From a virus: 20,140 nt of DNA. Position numbers and translations under genes: made by a program. Location: positions 1 through 20,140 of IMG/VR virus record IMGVR_UViG_3300025168_000905; one strand, written 5' to 3'. How positions within the stretch are numbered: position 1 is the first letter of the stretch; each line of letters opens with the position of its first letter. Below, in pieces: positions 15,518-20,140 of this stretch. The notes beneath the pieces were generated by a model. It saw only the letters and a list, made by a program, of their open reading frames with translations. It did no database searches and was not told the origin of the DNA.

Positions 15518-15710
15518 AATTAATATTGTACAGATAAAATTAAATCTATGGAATAGTACTCTTATACTTTTCCTAACTGATTCCTAAGCTATACCCCCCA
15601 CCCCAGCAAGAAATATTGTTGTCGCTACGCTCCTTTATGATTATAGGCCCAACCCCACCAGCAAGAAAGAAAGAAAGAAAGAAAGCAAACAAAAAAGCAA
15701 ACAGGAAAGC
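15518..15710 (-). promoter_or_regulatory. Repeat-rich gap with probable late promoter region before terL
   Basis: No gene is seen here. Plus-strand TTCCTAA occurs twice 11 bp apart (15570-15576, 15581-15587), one helical turn, next to a TATAAG-like element on the minus strand (about 15561-15567). A second -10-like TACAAT (minus strand, 15530-15525) sits just before the terL ATG; neither has a convincing -35. Further right, CCAGCAAGAAA is repeated at 15603-15613 and 15658-15668, each preceded by a C-rich run, followed by a GAAA microsatellite (15663-15684) and GCAAACA repeats. Late transcription of the structural genes most likely begins in this gap, because the previous genes end in a terminator. 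The repeats next to terL could also mark a packaging site. Both roles are inference. Confidence 0.45.
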
Positions 15711-15750
15711 AAAAAAAATAGCCTAGCAAAATATTAATTCTACTAGGCTA
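15711..15750 (-). terminator. Intrinsic terminator after the 61-aa gene
   Basis: On the minus strand, TAGCCTAG (15750-15743) pairs with CTAGGCTA (15726-15719) across a 16-nt AT-rich loop and is followed by eight T residues (15718-15711). This is a standard rho-independent terminator, 9 nt beyond the stop of the 61-aa gene. It separates the small early/packaging genes from terL and the structural operon. Confidence 0.85.
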
Positions 15751-15759
15751 ATGTTTTAA

Positions 15760-15945
15760 TTAATCGTTATTCCCTAGATAATATGTATCATCATTATTTA
15801 ATCTAGGTTCTTTTAATGTTCTAACGCTTGGATAAAAATCTAAATTATTATCTGATAATTCTTGTATTACATCTAATATCTTTTCTTTGTTATCCATTCC
15901 ATTAATTGTAACTTCCATTATTACTTTATTTTTTTCTGTAATCAT
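15760..15945 (-). CDS. Hypothetical small protein, 61 aa
   Basis: The family is not recognised. A 61-residue soluble protein with a beta-strand (KVIMEVTING), a helix (NKEKILDVIQELSDN) and an acidic tail. It is the last gene of a three-gene set: its ATG is 2 nt after the stop of the 76-aa gene, and a GA-rich GAGGGG lies about 12 nt upstream, a rather distant Shine-Dalgarno. A terminator follows at once. An internal ATG at codon 10 is an alternative start. Confidence 0.65.
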   Translation of the reverse strand: MITEKNKVIMEVTINGMDNKEKILDVIQELSDNNLDFYPSVRTLKEPRLNNDDTYYLGNND

Positions 15946-15947
15946 TT

Positions 15948-16178
15948 TTATTTATTCCCCTCTATCCAATCACTATTAAAAAAAGTCATTAATTCTTCTT
16001 TTAAACTTTCGGCAGTGTGTGAACAGTCATCAATTGCATATTGAACATCTCCAATGCTTGAATCTGTAATACCGTCAATTTCATTTTCTAAGGCGTTTAA
16101 CTCGTCAATAATTGAATCAATGAAGTTTCGTAATTTTGTTGTGTTTACGTATCCGTATTTTTCTGTTATTTCACTCAT
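15948..16178 (-). CDS. Hypothetical small acidic protein, 76 aa
   Basis: No family recognised. The protein is acidic and almost wholly helical, with heptad-like spacing through NFIDSIIDELNALENEIDGI and a second helix around CSHTAESLKEELMTFF, so a small helical bundle is likely. Its ATG overlaps the TGA of the 71-aa gene (ATGA), a strong sign of translational coupling and of a real operon. Confidence 0.7.
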   Translation of the reverse strand: MSEITEKYGYVNTTKLRNFIDSIIDELNALENEIDGITDSSIGDVQYAIDDCSHTAESLKEELMTFFNSDWIEGNK

Positions 16179-16390
16179 ATTGCTAATCCTTTTTCTTCTG
16201 TTGTTAAGTTACTTGCATTCCTAAATCTTTGAATGTTAAATTTGCCGTTATCCTCAATAAATAGATTTATTAATTCGTTTTCAATATTAGAAATTAATAT
16301 CTTAAAATCTTTATTATCTGAACCCTGAATTGCTAATCTTTGATTTTTTAACACTTGGGCAATTTGTATGAAATGTTTTTTAGTAAACAA
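16175..16390 (-). CDS. Conserved-type phage hypothetical protein, 71 aa (TTG start)
   Basis: Residues FTKKHFIQIAQVLKNQ, then NELINLFIEDNGKFNIQRFR, followed by NASNL, resemble a small family frequent in phage genomes that pairs an N-terminal 'hF-x-x-IA' helix with a DN-x-x-F-x-x-x-RF end; its function is not known to me. The start is TTG at 16390-16388, supported by GGAG five bases upstream. An upstream ATG in another frame gives only a 17-codon peptide. It is the first gene of the 71-76-61 set, coupled to the next by ATGA. A possible -10 (TTACAAT on the minus strand, near 16430) lies about 40 bp upstream. Confidence 0.75.
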   Translation of the reverse strand: MFTKKHFIQIAQVLKNQRLAIQGSDNKDFKILISNIENELINLFIEDNGKFNIQRFRNASNLTTEEKGLAI

Positions 16391-16587
16391 TTTTTCTCCA
16401 TTACTTGTTTGTTTAATTTGTTAAGTCAATTGTAACATTAAACAAGGTAAAAAACACTATTTTTAGGCCTATTTTAGGTTTGATTTAAACTTTTCAGCTA
16501 TGCTGCTCAGCTCTGCTGCCAGGCCTATTTTTTTATATTTTTAGCCTCCTGGCTTTTAGTCCAGGCGTTACTAATTTTTAGGAATTT
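16391..16587. other. Structured intergenic region with repeats and phased T-tracts
   Basis: No convincing coding frame. It contains a 13-bp imperfect tandem repeat (CAGCTATGCTGCT at 16495-16507, CAGCTCTGCTGCC at 16508-16520, 11 of 13 identical). AGGCCTATTTT occurs twice (16465-16475, 16521-16531). CCTGG/CCAGG can pair (about 16548-16565) around an 8-nt loop. Three 10-bp units AATTTTTARK (16573-16602) run into the end of the preceding gene. The GC-rich repeats stand out in an AT-rich setting. It may hold a promoter for the 71-aa gene plus an origin-, binding- or RNA-type element; function unknown. Confidence 0.5.
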
Positions 16588-16602
16588 TTAAGAATTTTTA
16601 TT
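16573..16602. repeat. Three phased T-tract units, period 10 bp
   Basis: AATTTTTAGG, AATTTTTAAG and AATTTTTATT follow one another exactly 10 bp apart. A/T tracts in helical phase are a known cause of intrinsic DNA curvature. The array overlaps the last codons and stop of the 179-aa gene. Confidence 0.8.
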
Positions 16603-17127
16603 TTCTATACTATTTTTATTTAATACTTTAGACGTATTTTGTAAGGCAAATATTAAGTTCATTGCATTTGTGTCGTTGTTCTCTTGGATTTTCTTAAAAT
16701 CTTCTGGAGCCTGTTGTTCTAATAACCATTGCAGATTATTCCCACCTTTGTTATTTGTTTCCTGTAATTTCTGAATTGATTGAGAAATCCACTTCGCGTG
16801 TACGCGTGAGGAGAGTACGTAAAACTTTGCATAATACCTATCTTCAAGAATGTTATTTTCTATTGCTATCTTTCCACGTTTTAATATTTCATTACCTCTA
16901 CGCCTACCTATTTTTGAAATATCAAGGCAAACATTAATATTACCTATTAATAATAATTCTTTATAATATTTTCTTAATATCTTATAAGTAATATTATTAG
17001 GTCTAATAGGGTGTCCTATTATCTTATTATTATTAATAGTAATAATATTATTATCTTCTTTTTTATTAATAATAATATTATTGCTCGATTTCTTTCTTTT
17101 CGTGGATTTTTGGGTTTTTTGTTTCAT
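16588..17127 (-). CDS. terS: Probable terminase small subunit
   Basis: The 179-aa protein has a basic, low-complexity N-terminus (1-35, K, N and I rich). A helix-turn-helix-like region follows (about 50-92: YKILRKYYKELLLIGNINVC, then ISKIGRRRGNEILKRGKIAI). The middle and end, YYAKFYVLSSRVHAKWISQS and LQWLLEQQAPEDFKKI (132-147), match the usual small-terminase plan of 'G-N-x-x-x-A-x-x-x-G-I, rigid helices, W-L-L-E-x-x-x-P-E-x-F'. Such proteins bind the packaging site and load TerL. The Shine-Dalgarno is weak (AAGAAA). Unusually, it is separated from terL by about 1.1 kb, three small genes and a terminator. Its AT-rich N-terminal DNA (ATT/ATA repeats at about 16975-17090) differs from its neighbours. 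An alternative is a phage HTH regulator. Confidence 0.6.
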   Translation of the reverse strand: MKQKTQKSTKRKKSSNNIIINKKEDNNIITINNNKIIGHPIRPNNITYKILRKYYKELLLIGNINVCLDISKIGRRRGNEILKRGKIAIENNILEDRYYAKFYVLSSRVHAKWISQSIQKLQETNNKGGNNLQWLLEQQAPEDFKKIQENNDTNAMNLIFALQNTSKVLNKNSIENKNS

Positions 17128-17328
17128 TTTCTTAATTTTTGGCTCTCTAGAATTGCCTTATATCGCTTTTTTGTTAGTAAACAATGATAAACACCATTCA
17201 GGATATAATAACACAAGGCGATTTTTAGGTTCAAATATTTAATTAACTAGGGCAGCTAATTGTAGAATTTTCCTGTTTATACCTGTATAATGTATTAAGT
17301 AACAATAAACAATCTCGGGAGTAAGTTT
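17128..17328. promoter_or_regulatory. Divergent control region
   Basis: A 201-bp AT-rich gap lies between the minus-strand terS-like gene and the plus-strand small-gene set, so it must carry outward promoters. Plus direction: TATAAT at 17286-17291, 38 bp before the first ATG; the -35 is poor. CCTGTTTATA (17272-17281) and CCTGTATAAT (17282-17291) form an imperfect direct repeat over this -10, a possible operator. Minus direction: TTGTTT (17184-17179), 16 bp and TATAAG give a fair sigma70-like promoter. This -35 lies in one copy of TAGTAAACAA, a 10-mer also found at 16381 and 17841. Assignments are by eye. Confidence 0.55.
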
Positions 17329-17502
17329 ATGAACCTCAAATCGAATGAGGGTTTGCAAGTTAGTTTTAATGAAAAGTTAGAACTAAAAAAAGAAAAGCAA
17401 ACTTTTAAATCAAAATACCATCAAGAAGAATTTAATATTTCTTTTGATGACTTAAAAAAAGAAAACGATTTTTTCAAAAAGGGAGAAAAGAAAAATGATT
17501 AA
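17329..17502 (+). CDS. Small hypothetical early protein, 57 aa
   Basis: ATG at 17329 with a GGGAG Shine-Dalgarno 9 nt upstream opens a 57-residue frame (MNLKSNEGLQVSFNEKLELK and on) ending TAA at 17500-17502. It is highly charged (Lys/Glu-rich), helical, and without Cys or a membrane segment. It overlaps the next gene by 8 nt (ATGATTAA). It is the first gene after the putative plus-strand promoter. Family not recognised; it could be a DNA/RNA-binding or anti-host peptide of the usual early-gene sort, but nothing in the sequence says which. Confidence 0.7.
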   Translation: MNLKSNEGLQVSFNEKLELKKEKQTFKSKYHQEEFNISFDDLKKENDFFKKGEKKND

Positions 17503-17800
17503 TACAGTTACACAACATGAATTTATAGATACATTTAATAAAGTTAGACCAAAACAATTTAGTTATGAGGGTCTTGAAGTATTATTTGAGCATTTAGAAA
17601 TGGTTGAAGAATCAATGGATAAGCCAATTGAATTTGATGTTATTGCGATTTGTTGCGATTACACCGAATATGACAGTTTAGAAGAATTACTTGCAAATTA
17701 CGATATGAGTATTCAAGAACTTGCACTCAGTACTTATTGTTATTTGGAATTTAAAAAATTAGGTAATGATTATAATTCGTACATTATCAACAACTTTTAA
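17495..17800 (+). CDS. Conserved-type small phage protein, 101 aa
   Basis: The segment QFSYEGLEVLFEHLEMVEES, then PIEFDVIAICCDYTEYDSLE, then ELLANYDM, matches a small acidic protein found widely in phages, plasmids and bacteria ('FSYEGL-x-x-LF-x-YLE ... IELDVIA-x-CC-x-[FY]-x-EY'). Its biochemical role is not established to my knowledge. It starts inside the previous gene (8-nt overlap) with GGGAG nine bases upstream. A strong intrinsic terminator follows 8 nt after its stop. The vicinal CC pair is kept. The family resemblance is from memory of the motif, not from a search. Confidence 0.85.
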   Translation: MINTVTQHEFIDTFNKVRPKQFSYEGLEVLFEHLEMVEESMDKPIEFDVIAICCDYTEYDSLEELLANYDMSIQELALSTYCYLEFKKLGNDYNSYIINNF

Positions 17801-17808
17801 ATTAATAG

Positions 17809-17838
17809 AGCCTAGATTAATTTCTAGGCTTTTTTTTA
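17809..17838 (+). terminator. Intrinsic terminator / attenuator
   Basis: AGCCTAGA (17809-17816) pairs perfectly with TCTAGGCT (17823-17830) across a TTAATT loop, followed by a run of T. This is a strong rho-independent terminator for the 57- and 101-aa genes. Only about 27 nt separate the T-run from the next plus-strand ATG, leaving no room for a normal downstream promoter, so partial read-through or antitermination is likely. Confidence 0.9.
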
Positions 17839-17864
17839 TCTAGTAAACAAAGGAGAAAATTAAA

Positions 17865-18059
17865 ATGATTAAATCAGAAGAATATAATTTAAGTGGACAT
17901 ACATACGAATTAATTAAAAAAGTTATTGAAGATGAATGTAGAAAAGAAGAAGGTTTTTTAAGAAATTGGATTGAGTTTCAATTTGACGTTTTAACCGAAA
18001 GCGACTTTTTTAAAATGTTAGTAGAAAAATTAGTAAAGGAGAATTTAGAAAATGATTAA
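17865..18059 (+). CDS. Small hypothetical protein, 64 aa
   Basis: ATG with a strong Shine-Dalgarno (AAAGGAGAAAA) opens a 64-residue acidic, helical protein (MIKSEEYNLSGHTYELIKKV and on, ending KLVKENLEND). Family not recognised. It overlaps the next gene by 8 nt in the same ATGATTAA manner as the upstream pair, so the plus-strand genes are translationally linked in twos. It follows the terminator directly, with TAGTAAACAA at 17841-17850 in its leader. Confidence 0.75.
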   Translation: MIKSEEYNLSGHTYELIKKVIEDECRKEEGFLRNWIEFQFDVLTESDFFKMLVEKLVKENLEND

Positions 18060-18225
18060 CAAACATTATATTTGCGTTGATTGTAATTCTCACGATTTGA
18101 TGTTTCAAGCGTGGGTATACGAAAACGAAAAAAACAAATTTGTTGTAGATGAAATAATAGATGTTTCATACGCACAATGTTTGAAATGCAATGACGAAGT
18201 AAAAGTATTATTTATAGATGAATAA
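18052..18225 (+). CDS. Small zinc-ribbon protein, 57 aa
   Basis: The frame runs from ATG at 18052 (AAAGGAGAATT upstream, inside the previous gene) to TAA at 18223-18225. Cysteines C8-x2-C11 and C43-x2-C46 form a four-Cys zinc-ribbon pattern (YICVDCNSHDLMFQAWVYEN, then YAQCLKCNDEVKV). This fits a common phage/bacterial small-protein type with 'VC-x-x-C-G-S ... A-W-V-x-W ... C-x-x-C', thought to be structural zinc sites; target unknown. It is the second gene in the plus-strand 64-57-56 set. Confidence 0.8.
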   Translation: MINKHYICVDCNSHDLMFQAWVYENEKNKFVVDEIIDVSYAQCLKCNDEVKVLFIDE

Positions 18226-18237
18226 AAGGAAATTAAA

Positions 18238-18408
18238 ATGAAAAAAGAAAATAAAATATTGGCAATAAATAAACCAATTCAAGAATTAACAGAATTTGAA
18301 GTTGACGAAATAATTGAGGAATTAATAAAAAATAAAACATTAACTAAAGATAATGTAGATAAATATCTTTATGAAATCTTTGCTTGTAAAGATGCTTATA
18401 GAGAATGA
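18238..18408 (+). CDS. Small hypothetical acidic protein, 56 aa
   Basis: ATG at 18238 is preceded by AAAGGAAATTAAA, a good Shine-Dalgarno, 12 nt after the zinc-ribbon gene stop. The 56-residue product (MKKENKILAINKPIQELTEF and on, ending FACKDAYRE) is acidic and helical, with no known domain. It is the last gene of the plus-strand set, 50 bp before a bidirectional terminator. Confidence 0.7.
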   Translation: MKKENKILAINKPIQELTEFEVDEIIEELIKNKTLTKDNVDKYLYEIFACKDAYRE

Positions 18409-18457
18409 AACATTCGGTTTTATAATAGGAATTTAAATAACTACTCCCTTAACTAAA

Positions 18458-18489
18458 AATACCCTAGATTTTTATTAGTCTAGGGTATT
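18458..18489. terminator. Bidirectional terminator between convergent genes
   Basis: AATACCCTAGA (18458-18468) pairs perfectly with TCTAGGGTATT (18479-18489) across a 10-nt loop. T-rich sequence follows on the plus strand (TATATTTT) and, reading the other way, on the minus strand (TTTAG after the paired AATT end). It lies between the plus-strand set ending at 18408 and the minus-strand 206-aa gene ending at 18528, the right place for a shared terminator. Confidence 0.8.
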
Positions 18490-18527
18490 TATATTTTGTA
18501 AACTTGTCGTTGACTACAAGGCAAAAT

Positions 18528-19148
18528 TTAATAACAATTTTCATATCTATATTCTAAATAACTATCTAAACAATAATTGTGATAGTAATTCGTAGGTTCT
18601 AAACCACCTGATACTCCACCACCATTAAAATACATATCATTCAAATTATAGATAGGTTTTTCACAATACCAACATTCATACGAAACTTTTTTATCGTTGC
18701 GTTGATCAACCATAAAAGAAAGCATATTGTTACATTCTTTTTCATCATAAAGAATTAAATCTAATCCACCATTGTTATTACAAGAATTATGGTTATCTGT
18801 ACCAAAATTTTCATCTTCATCTTCTTTTGGGCAAGTCATACTAATTGATTTTTCTTTGTAATCATACTGCAAACAAATTCCATAAATTGAACTTGGCTTT
18901 GTCTTATGTGCAAAACATTTAAGGCAATATATTTTTTTCCATTCATCATCATTCCAAATATAAAAAGTAAAGTTATTGTAAATTCCTTTTTCTGAAAAAA
19001 CTCTTTTATTGCAACTATCACAAGTTATATCGTAATCAGGTTCAATATCGCTTGTAATGTATTCAGGTTTTATTTTCCTAAATAATCGAAAAATGTCATC
19101 TTCAAAATCCCATACACCAACATTTTCTTTTTGTATTAATTTATTCAT
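18528..19148 (-). CDS. Double zinc-cluster protein, 206 aa
   Basis: The start chosen is ATG at 19148, which has GAGG 8 nt upstream; a TTG 48 bp further up (19196) lacks such a site. In this 206-residue numbering there are two metal-like clusters: C43-x2-C46 with C75-x2-C78 (ITCDSCNKRV, then YCLKCFAH), and C159-x2-C162 with H190-x2-C193 (ECWYCEKPIYN, then YYHNYC), a LIM/treble-clef-like pattern. The middle is acidic with extra Cys (C106, C122). Family not recognised; single-strand DNA, RNA or protein binding is possible. A perfect inverted repeat GTATA-N6-TATAC (19178-19193) covers a possible TACAAT -10 in its promoter. Confidence 0.7.
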   Translation of the reverse strand: MNKLIQKENVGVWDFEDDIFRLFRKIKPEYITSDIEPDYDITCDSCNKRVFSEKGIYNNFTFYIWNDDEWKKIYCLKCFAHKTKPSSIYGICLQYDYKEKSISMTCPKEDEDENFGTDNHNSCNNNGGLDLILYDEKECNNMLSFMVDQRNDKKVSYECWYCEKPIYNLNDMYFNGGGVSGGLEPTNYYHNYCLDSYLEYRYENCY

Positions 19149-19177
19149 TACTTTATCCTCACAATTTAGTTTGTTAT

Positions 19178-19193
19178 GTATATAATTGTATAC
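19178..19193 (-). promoter_or_regulatory. Inverted repeat over putative promoter of the 206-aa gene
   Basis: GTATA and TATAC arms are separated by 6 bp. On the minus strand the centre reads TACAAT, a -10-like hexamer; TACACA 17 bp upstream matches the -35 consensus at 4 of 6 positions. The palindrome at a promoter suggests an operator for a dimeric repressor; no such protein is assigned here. Confidence 0.4.
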
Positions 19194-19230
19194 CAAATGA
19201 CCAGGTTTGTGTATAATTTAGTTACAAATT

Positions 19231-19269
19231 AAAAGAGCTTAGACTTAAAAATCTAAGCTCTTTTTTTTT
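19231..19269. terminator. Long hairpin terminator
   Basis: AAAAGAGCTTAGA (19231-19243) pairs with TCTAAGCTCTTTT (19252-19264), a perfect 13-bp stem with an 8-nt loop. Nine T follow on the plus strand from 19261, and TTTTAATTTG follows on the minus strand. It ends 16 bp below the stop of the minus-strand 155-aa gene and 80 bp above the 206-aa gene start, so it probably terminates the 155-aa transcript. It is also a good terminator for any plus-strand transcript. Confidence 0.85.
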
Positions 19270-19285
19270 AATTAAGTTGTTGTGT

Positions 19286-19753
19286 TTATGGTATGTCATA
19301 GGAATAAAATGATGATGTCCAACCGTCAAATTCTATAAACTTGTGTTTATAGTGTTTATTATGATTACTAAACCAAAATTCAAAATGTTTAAGTTCTTTA
19401 TAACTACGTTTTTGAATATAAATTTTATCAAATTCATAACCCCATAATTTACACATTACTTTAGTAACTTTTGATAAACCTTGACCACCTTTTCTAACAC
19501 CATCAAAGTCATATTCATAATCTCTTTCTTCGTGGTTGGTTTCATGATAAAAATCTAATTGATTTTCTTCAGTTTCAAACATCTCAAAACCTATTTCTTT
19601 AGTTTTATAATCTACTATTTCAACACCGTAGACGTTGTTTATTTCGTATTGACTCCAATTACCGTCATCAATATATTTTTTTATAATTTCTGAGTTAAAT
19701 TCATCTATCAATTCGTCAAGATGAAATAATTTTCTTGTTCCTTGTTTTTCCAT
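19286..19753 (-). CDS. Hypothetical protein, 155 aa
   Basis: Family not recognised. The protein is soluble, rich in aromatic and acidic residues (Y, F, W, E, D), with MEKQGTRKLFHLDELIDEFN at the start and a His/Asn-rich segment FWFSNHNKHYKHKFIEFDGW late in the chain. Mixed alpha/beta is likely. A GAGG Shine-Dalgarno lies in the end of the 44-aa gene, one base separates that stop from this ATG, and a terminator follows. It is the last gene of a three-gene minus-strand set. Confidence 0.8.
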   Translation of the reverse strand: MEKQGTRKLFHLDELIDEFNSEIIKKYIDDGNWSQYEINNVYGVEIVDYKTKEIGFEMFETEENQLDFYHETNHEERDYEYDFDGVRKGGQGLSKVTKVMCKLWGYEFDKIYIQKRSYKELKHFEFWFSNHNKHYKHKFIEFDGWTSSFYSYDIP

Positions 19754-19754
19754 T

Positions 19755-19889
19755 TTATACCTCTATATTTTTACTTAATTTAAATTCACAAGTCTGACAA
19801 TAATTTTCGTGGTTTTCAATGAAATCATTATTATTAATAAAATCTATTTCATTAAATTCTCGATTACATTCTTCACATCTATAATCCAT
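19755..19889 (-). CDS. Tiny zinc-ribbon protein, 44 aa
   Basis: ATG at 19889 with a near-perfect GGAGG seven bases upstream opens 44 codons ending TAA at 19757-19755. Cysteines C5-x2-C8 and C31-x2-C34 (YRCEECNREF, then YCQTCEFKL) make a minimal zinc-ribbon. Gaps to both neighbours are 1-3 nt, so it lies in an operon. Possibly a DNA/RNA- or protein-binding finger; not assignable further. Confidence 0.75.
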   Translation of the reverse strand: MDYRCEECNREFNEIDFINNNDFIENHENYCQTCEFKLSKNIEV

Positions 19890-19892
19890 TAT

Positions 19893-20140
19893 TTAACCTC
19901 CAATAAATTTTATGAATTTTTTAATGTGTAGTATTGTTAACTCACCCCAATCCAAATATTTAAATTGGTCAAAGTCTTTTAAAAGTTGTTTTTCTCTTAA
20001 ATTGTATTCTTCGTAATCATGATATGTATTGTAAAAAATACCACAATCCCCAAGAACATCATTTAAATATTTACCTATAAAATATGTACACCTCTCAACT
20101 CCTAATATTTCATATAATTTTTTTAAGTTTGGATTTTTAA
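19893..20140 (-). CDS. C-terminal part of hypothetical protein (runs off right edge)
   Basis: An open frame enters from the right edge and ends TAA at 19895-19893, giving about 82 residues ending KKFIKFIGG. Visible sequence includes LYEILGVERCTYFIGKYLND, then VLGDC, and LKDFDQFKYLDWGELTILHI, mixed helix/strand with no known motif. Its stop is 3 nt before the 44-aa gene and its last codons carry that gene's Shine-Dalgarno, a typical operon join. Family not recognised. Confidence 0.65.
   Translation of the reverse strand, partial: KNPNLKKLYEILGVERCTYFIGKYLNDVLGDCGIFYNTYHDYEEYNLREKQLLKDFDQFKYLDWGELTILHIKKFIKFIGG

Noticed and set aside
15663-15690. GAAA/GCAAAC repeats as a CRISPR array
   Set aside because: Units are only 4-7 bp with no spacers, so this is a microsatellite.
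17329-17800. 57-aa/101-aa overlapping pair as a toxin-antitoxin system
   Set aside because: The small overlapping pair fits the layout, but neither protein shows a toxin or antitoxin motif, and the 101-aa family is common in phages without such a partner.
19149-19196. Upstream TTG start for the 206-aa gene
   Set aside because: No Shine-Dalgarno before it, and the segment overlaps the putative promoter; the ATG at 19148 has GAGG at good spacing.
1-20140. tRNA or other structured RNA genes
   Set aside because: No cloverleaf with a T-arm consensus was seen on either strand; the GC-richer gaps form only short hairpins.

Overview
The window is part of an AT-rich (roughly one-third GC, judged by eye) tailed-phage genome. 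The gene order is TerL, portal, then scaffold and major capsid protein, with a very large virion-type protein in between, small dense genes and no host-like genes. The composition (N/K/I-rich proteins, A/T-rich gaps) and the lack of a visible tape measure or tail tube would suit a podovirus-like phage of a low-GC, perhaps marine, bacterium. Host and morphology are inference. No tRNA, integrase, lysis gene, polymerase or CRISPR array was seen.

Late module (minus strand, read from 15517 down to 1): TerL, portal, two possibly paralogous small proteins (354 and 119 aa), a 1981-aa giant protein, scaffold, major capsid protein, a 106-aa protein, a 250-aa decoration-like protein, a 119-aa protein, a 423-aa neck/adaptor-like protein with an inserted carbohydrate-binding-like beta-sandwich, and the start of another virion gene running off the left edge. 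Most genes abut or overlap by 1-4 nt (TAATG junctions), so the module reads as one or a few long transcripts. Extra hairpins or repeats lie in front of the scaffold gene and the 250-aa gene.

Packaging/early module (minus strand, 17127 to 15760): a likely small terminase (179 aa), a structured 197-bp gap, and three coupled small genes (71, 76 and 61 aa). It ends in a clear intrinsic terminator at about 15711-15750. A 190-bp purine- and repeat-rich gap follows, where late transcription probably starts.

Control region and right side: the 17128-17328 gap separates the minus-strand genes from a plus-strand set of five small genes (57, 101, 64, 57 and 56 aa). A strong terminator/attenuator sits between the second and third of these. 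After a bidirectional terminator come minus-strand genes again: a 206-aa double zinc-cluster protein, then (beyond another hairpin terminator) a 155-aa protein, a 44-aa zinc-ribbon protein and a gene running off the right edge.

The most interesting feature is the 1981-aa protein. Residues about 275-560 look like the DdrB-like ParB-superfamily domain of phage and plasmid 'polyvalent proteins'. The gene lies among capsid genes, suggesting a large multi-domain protein packaged in the virion and perhaps delivered with the DNA.
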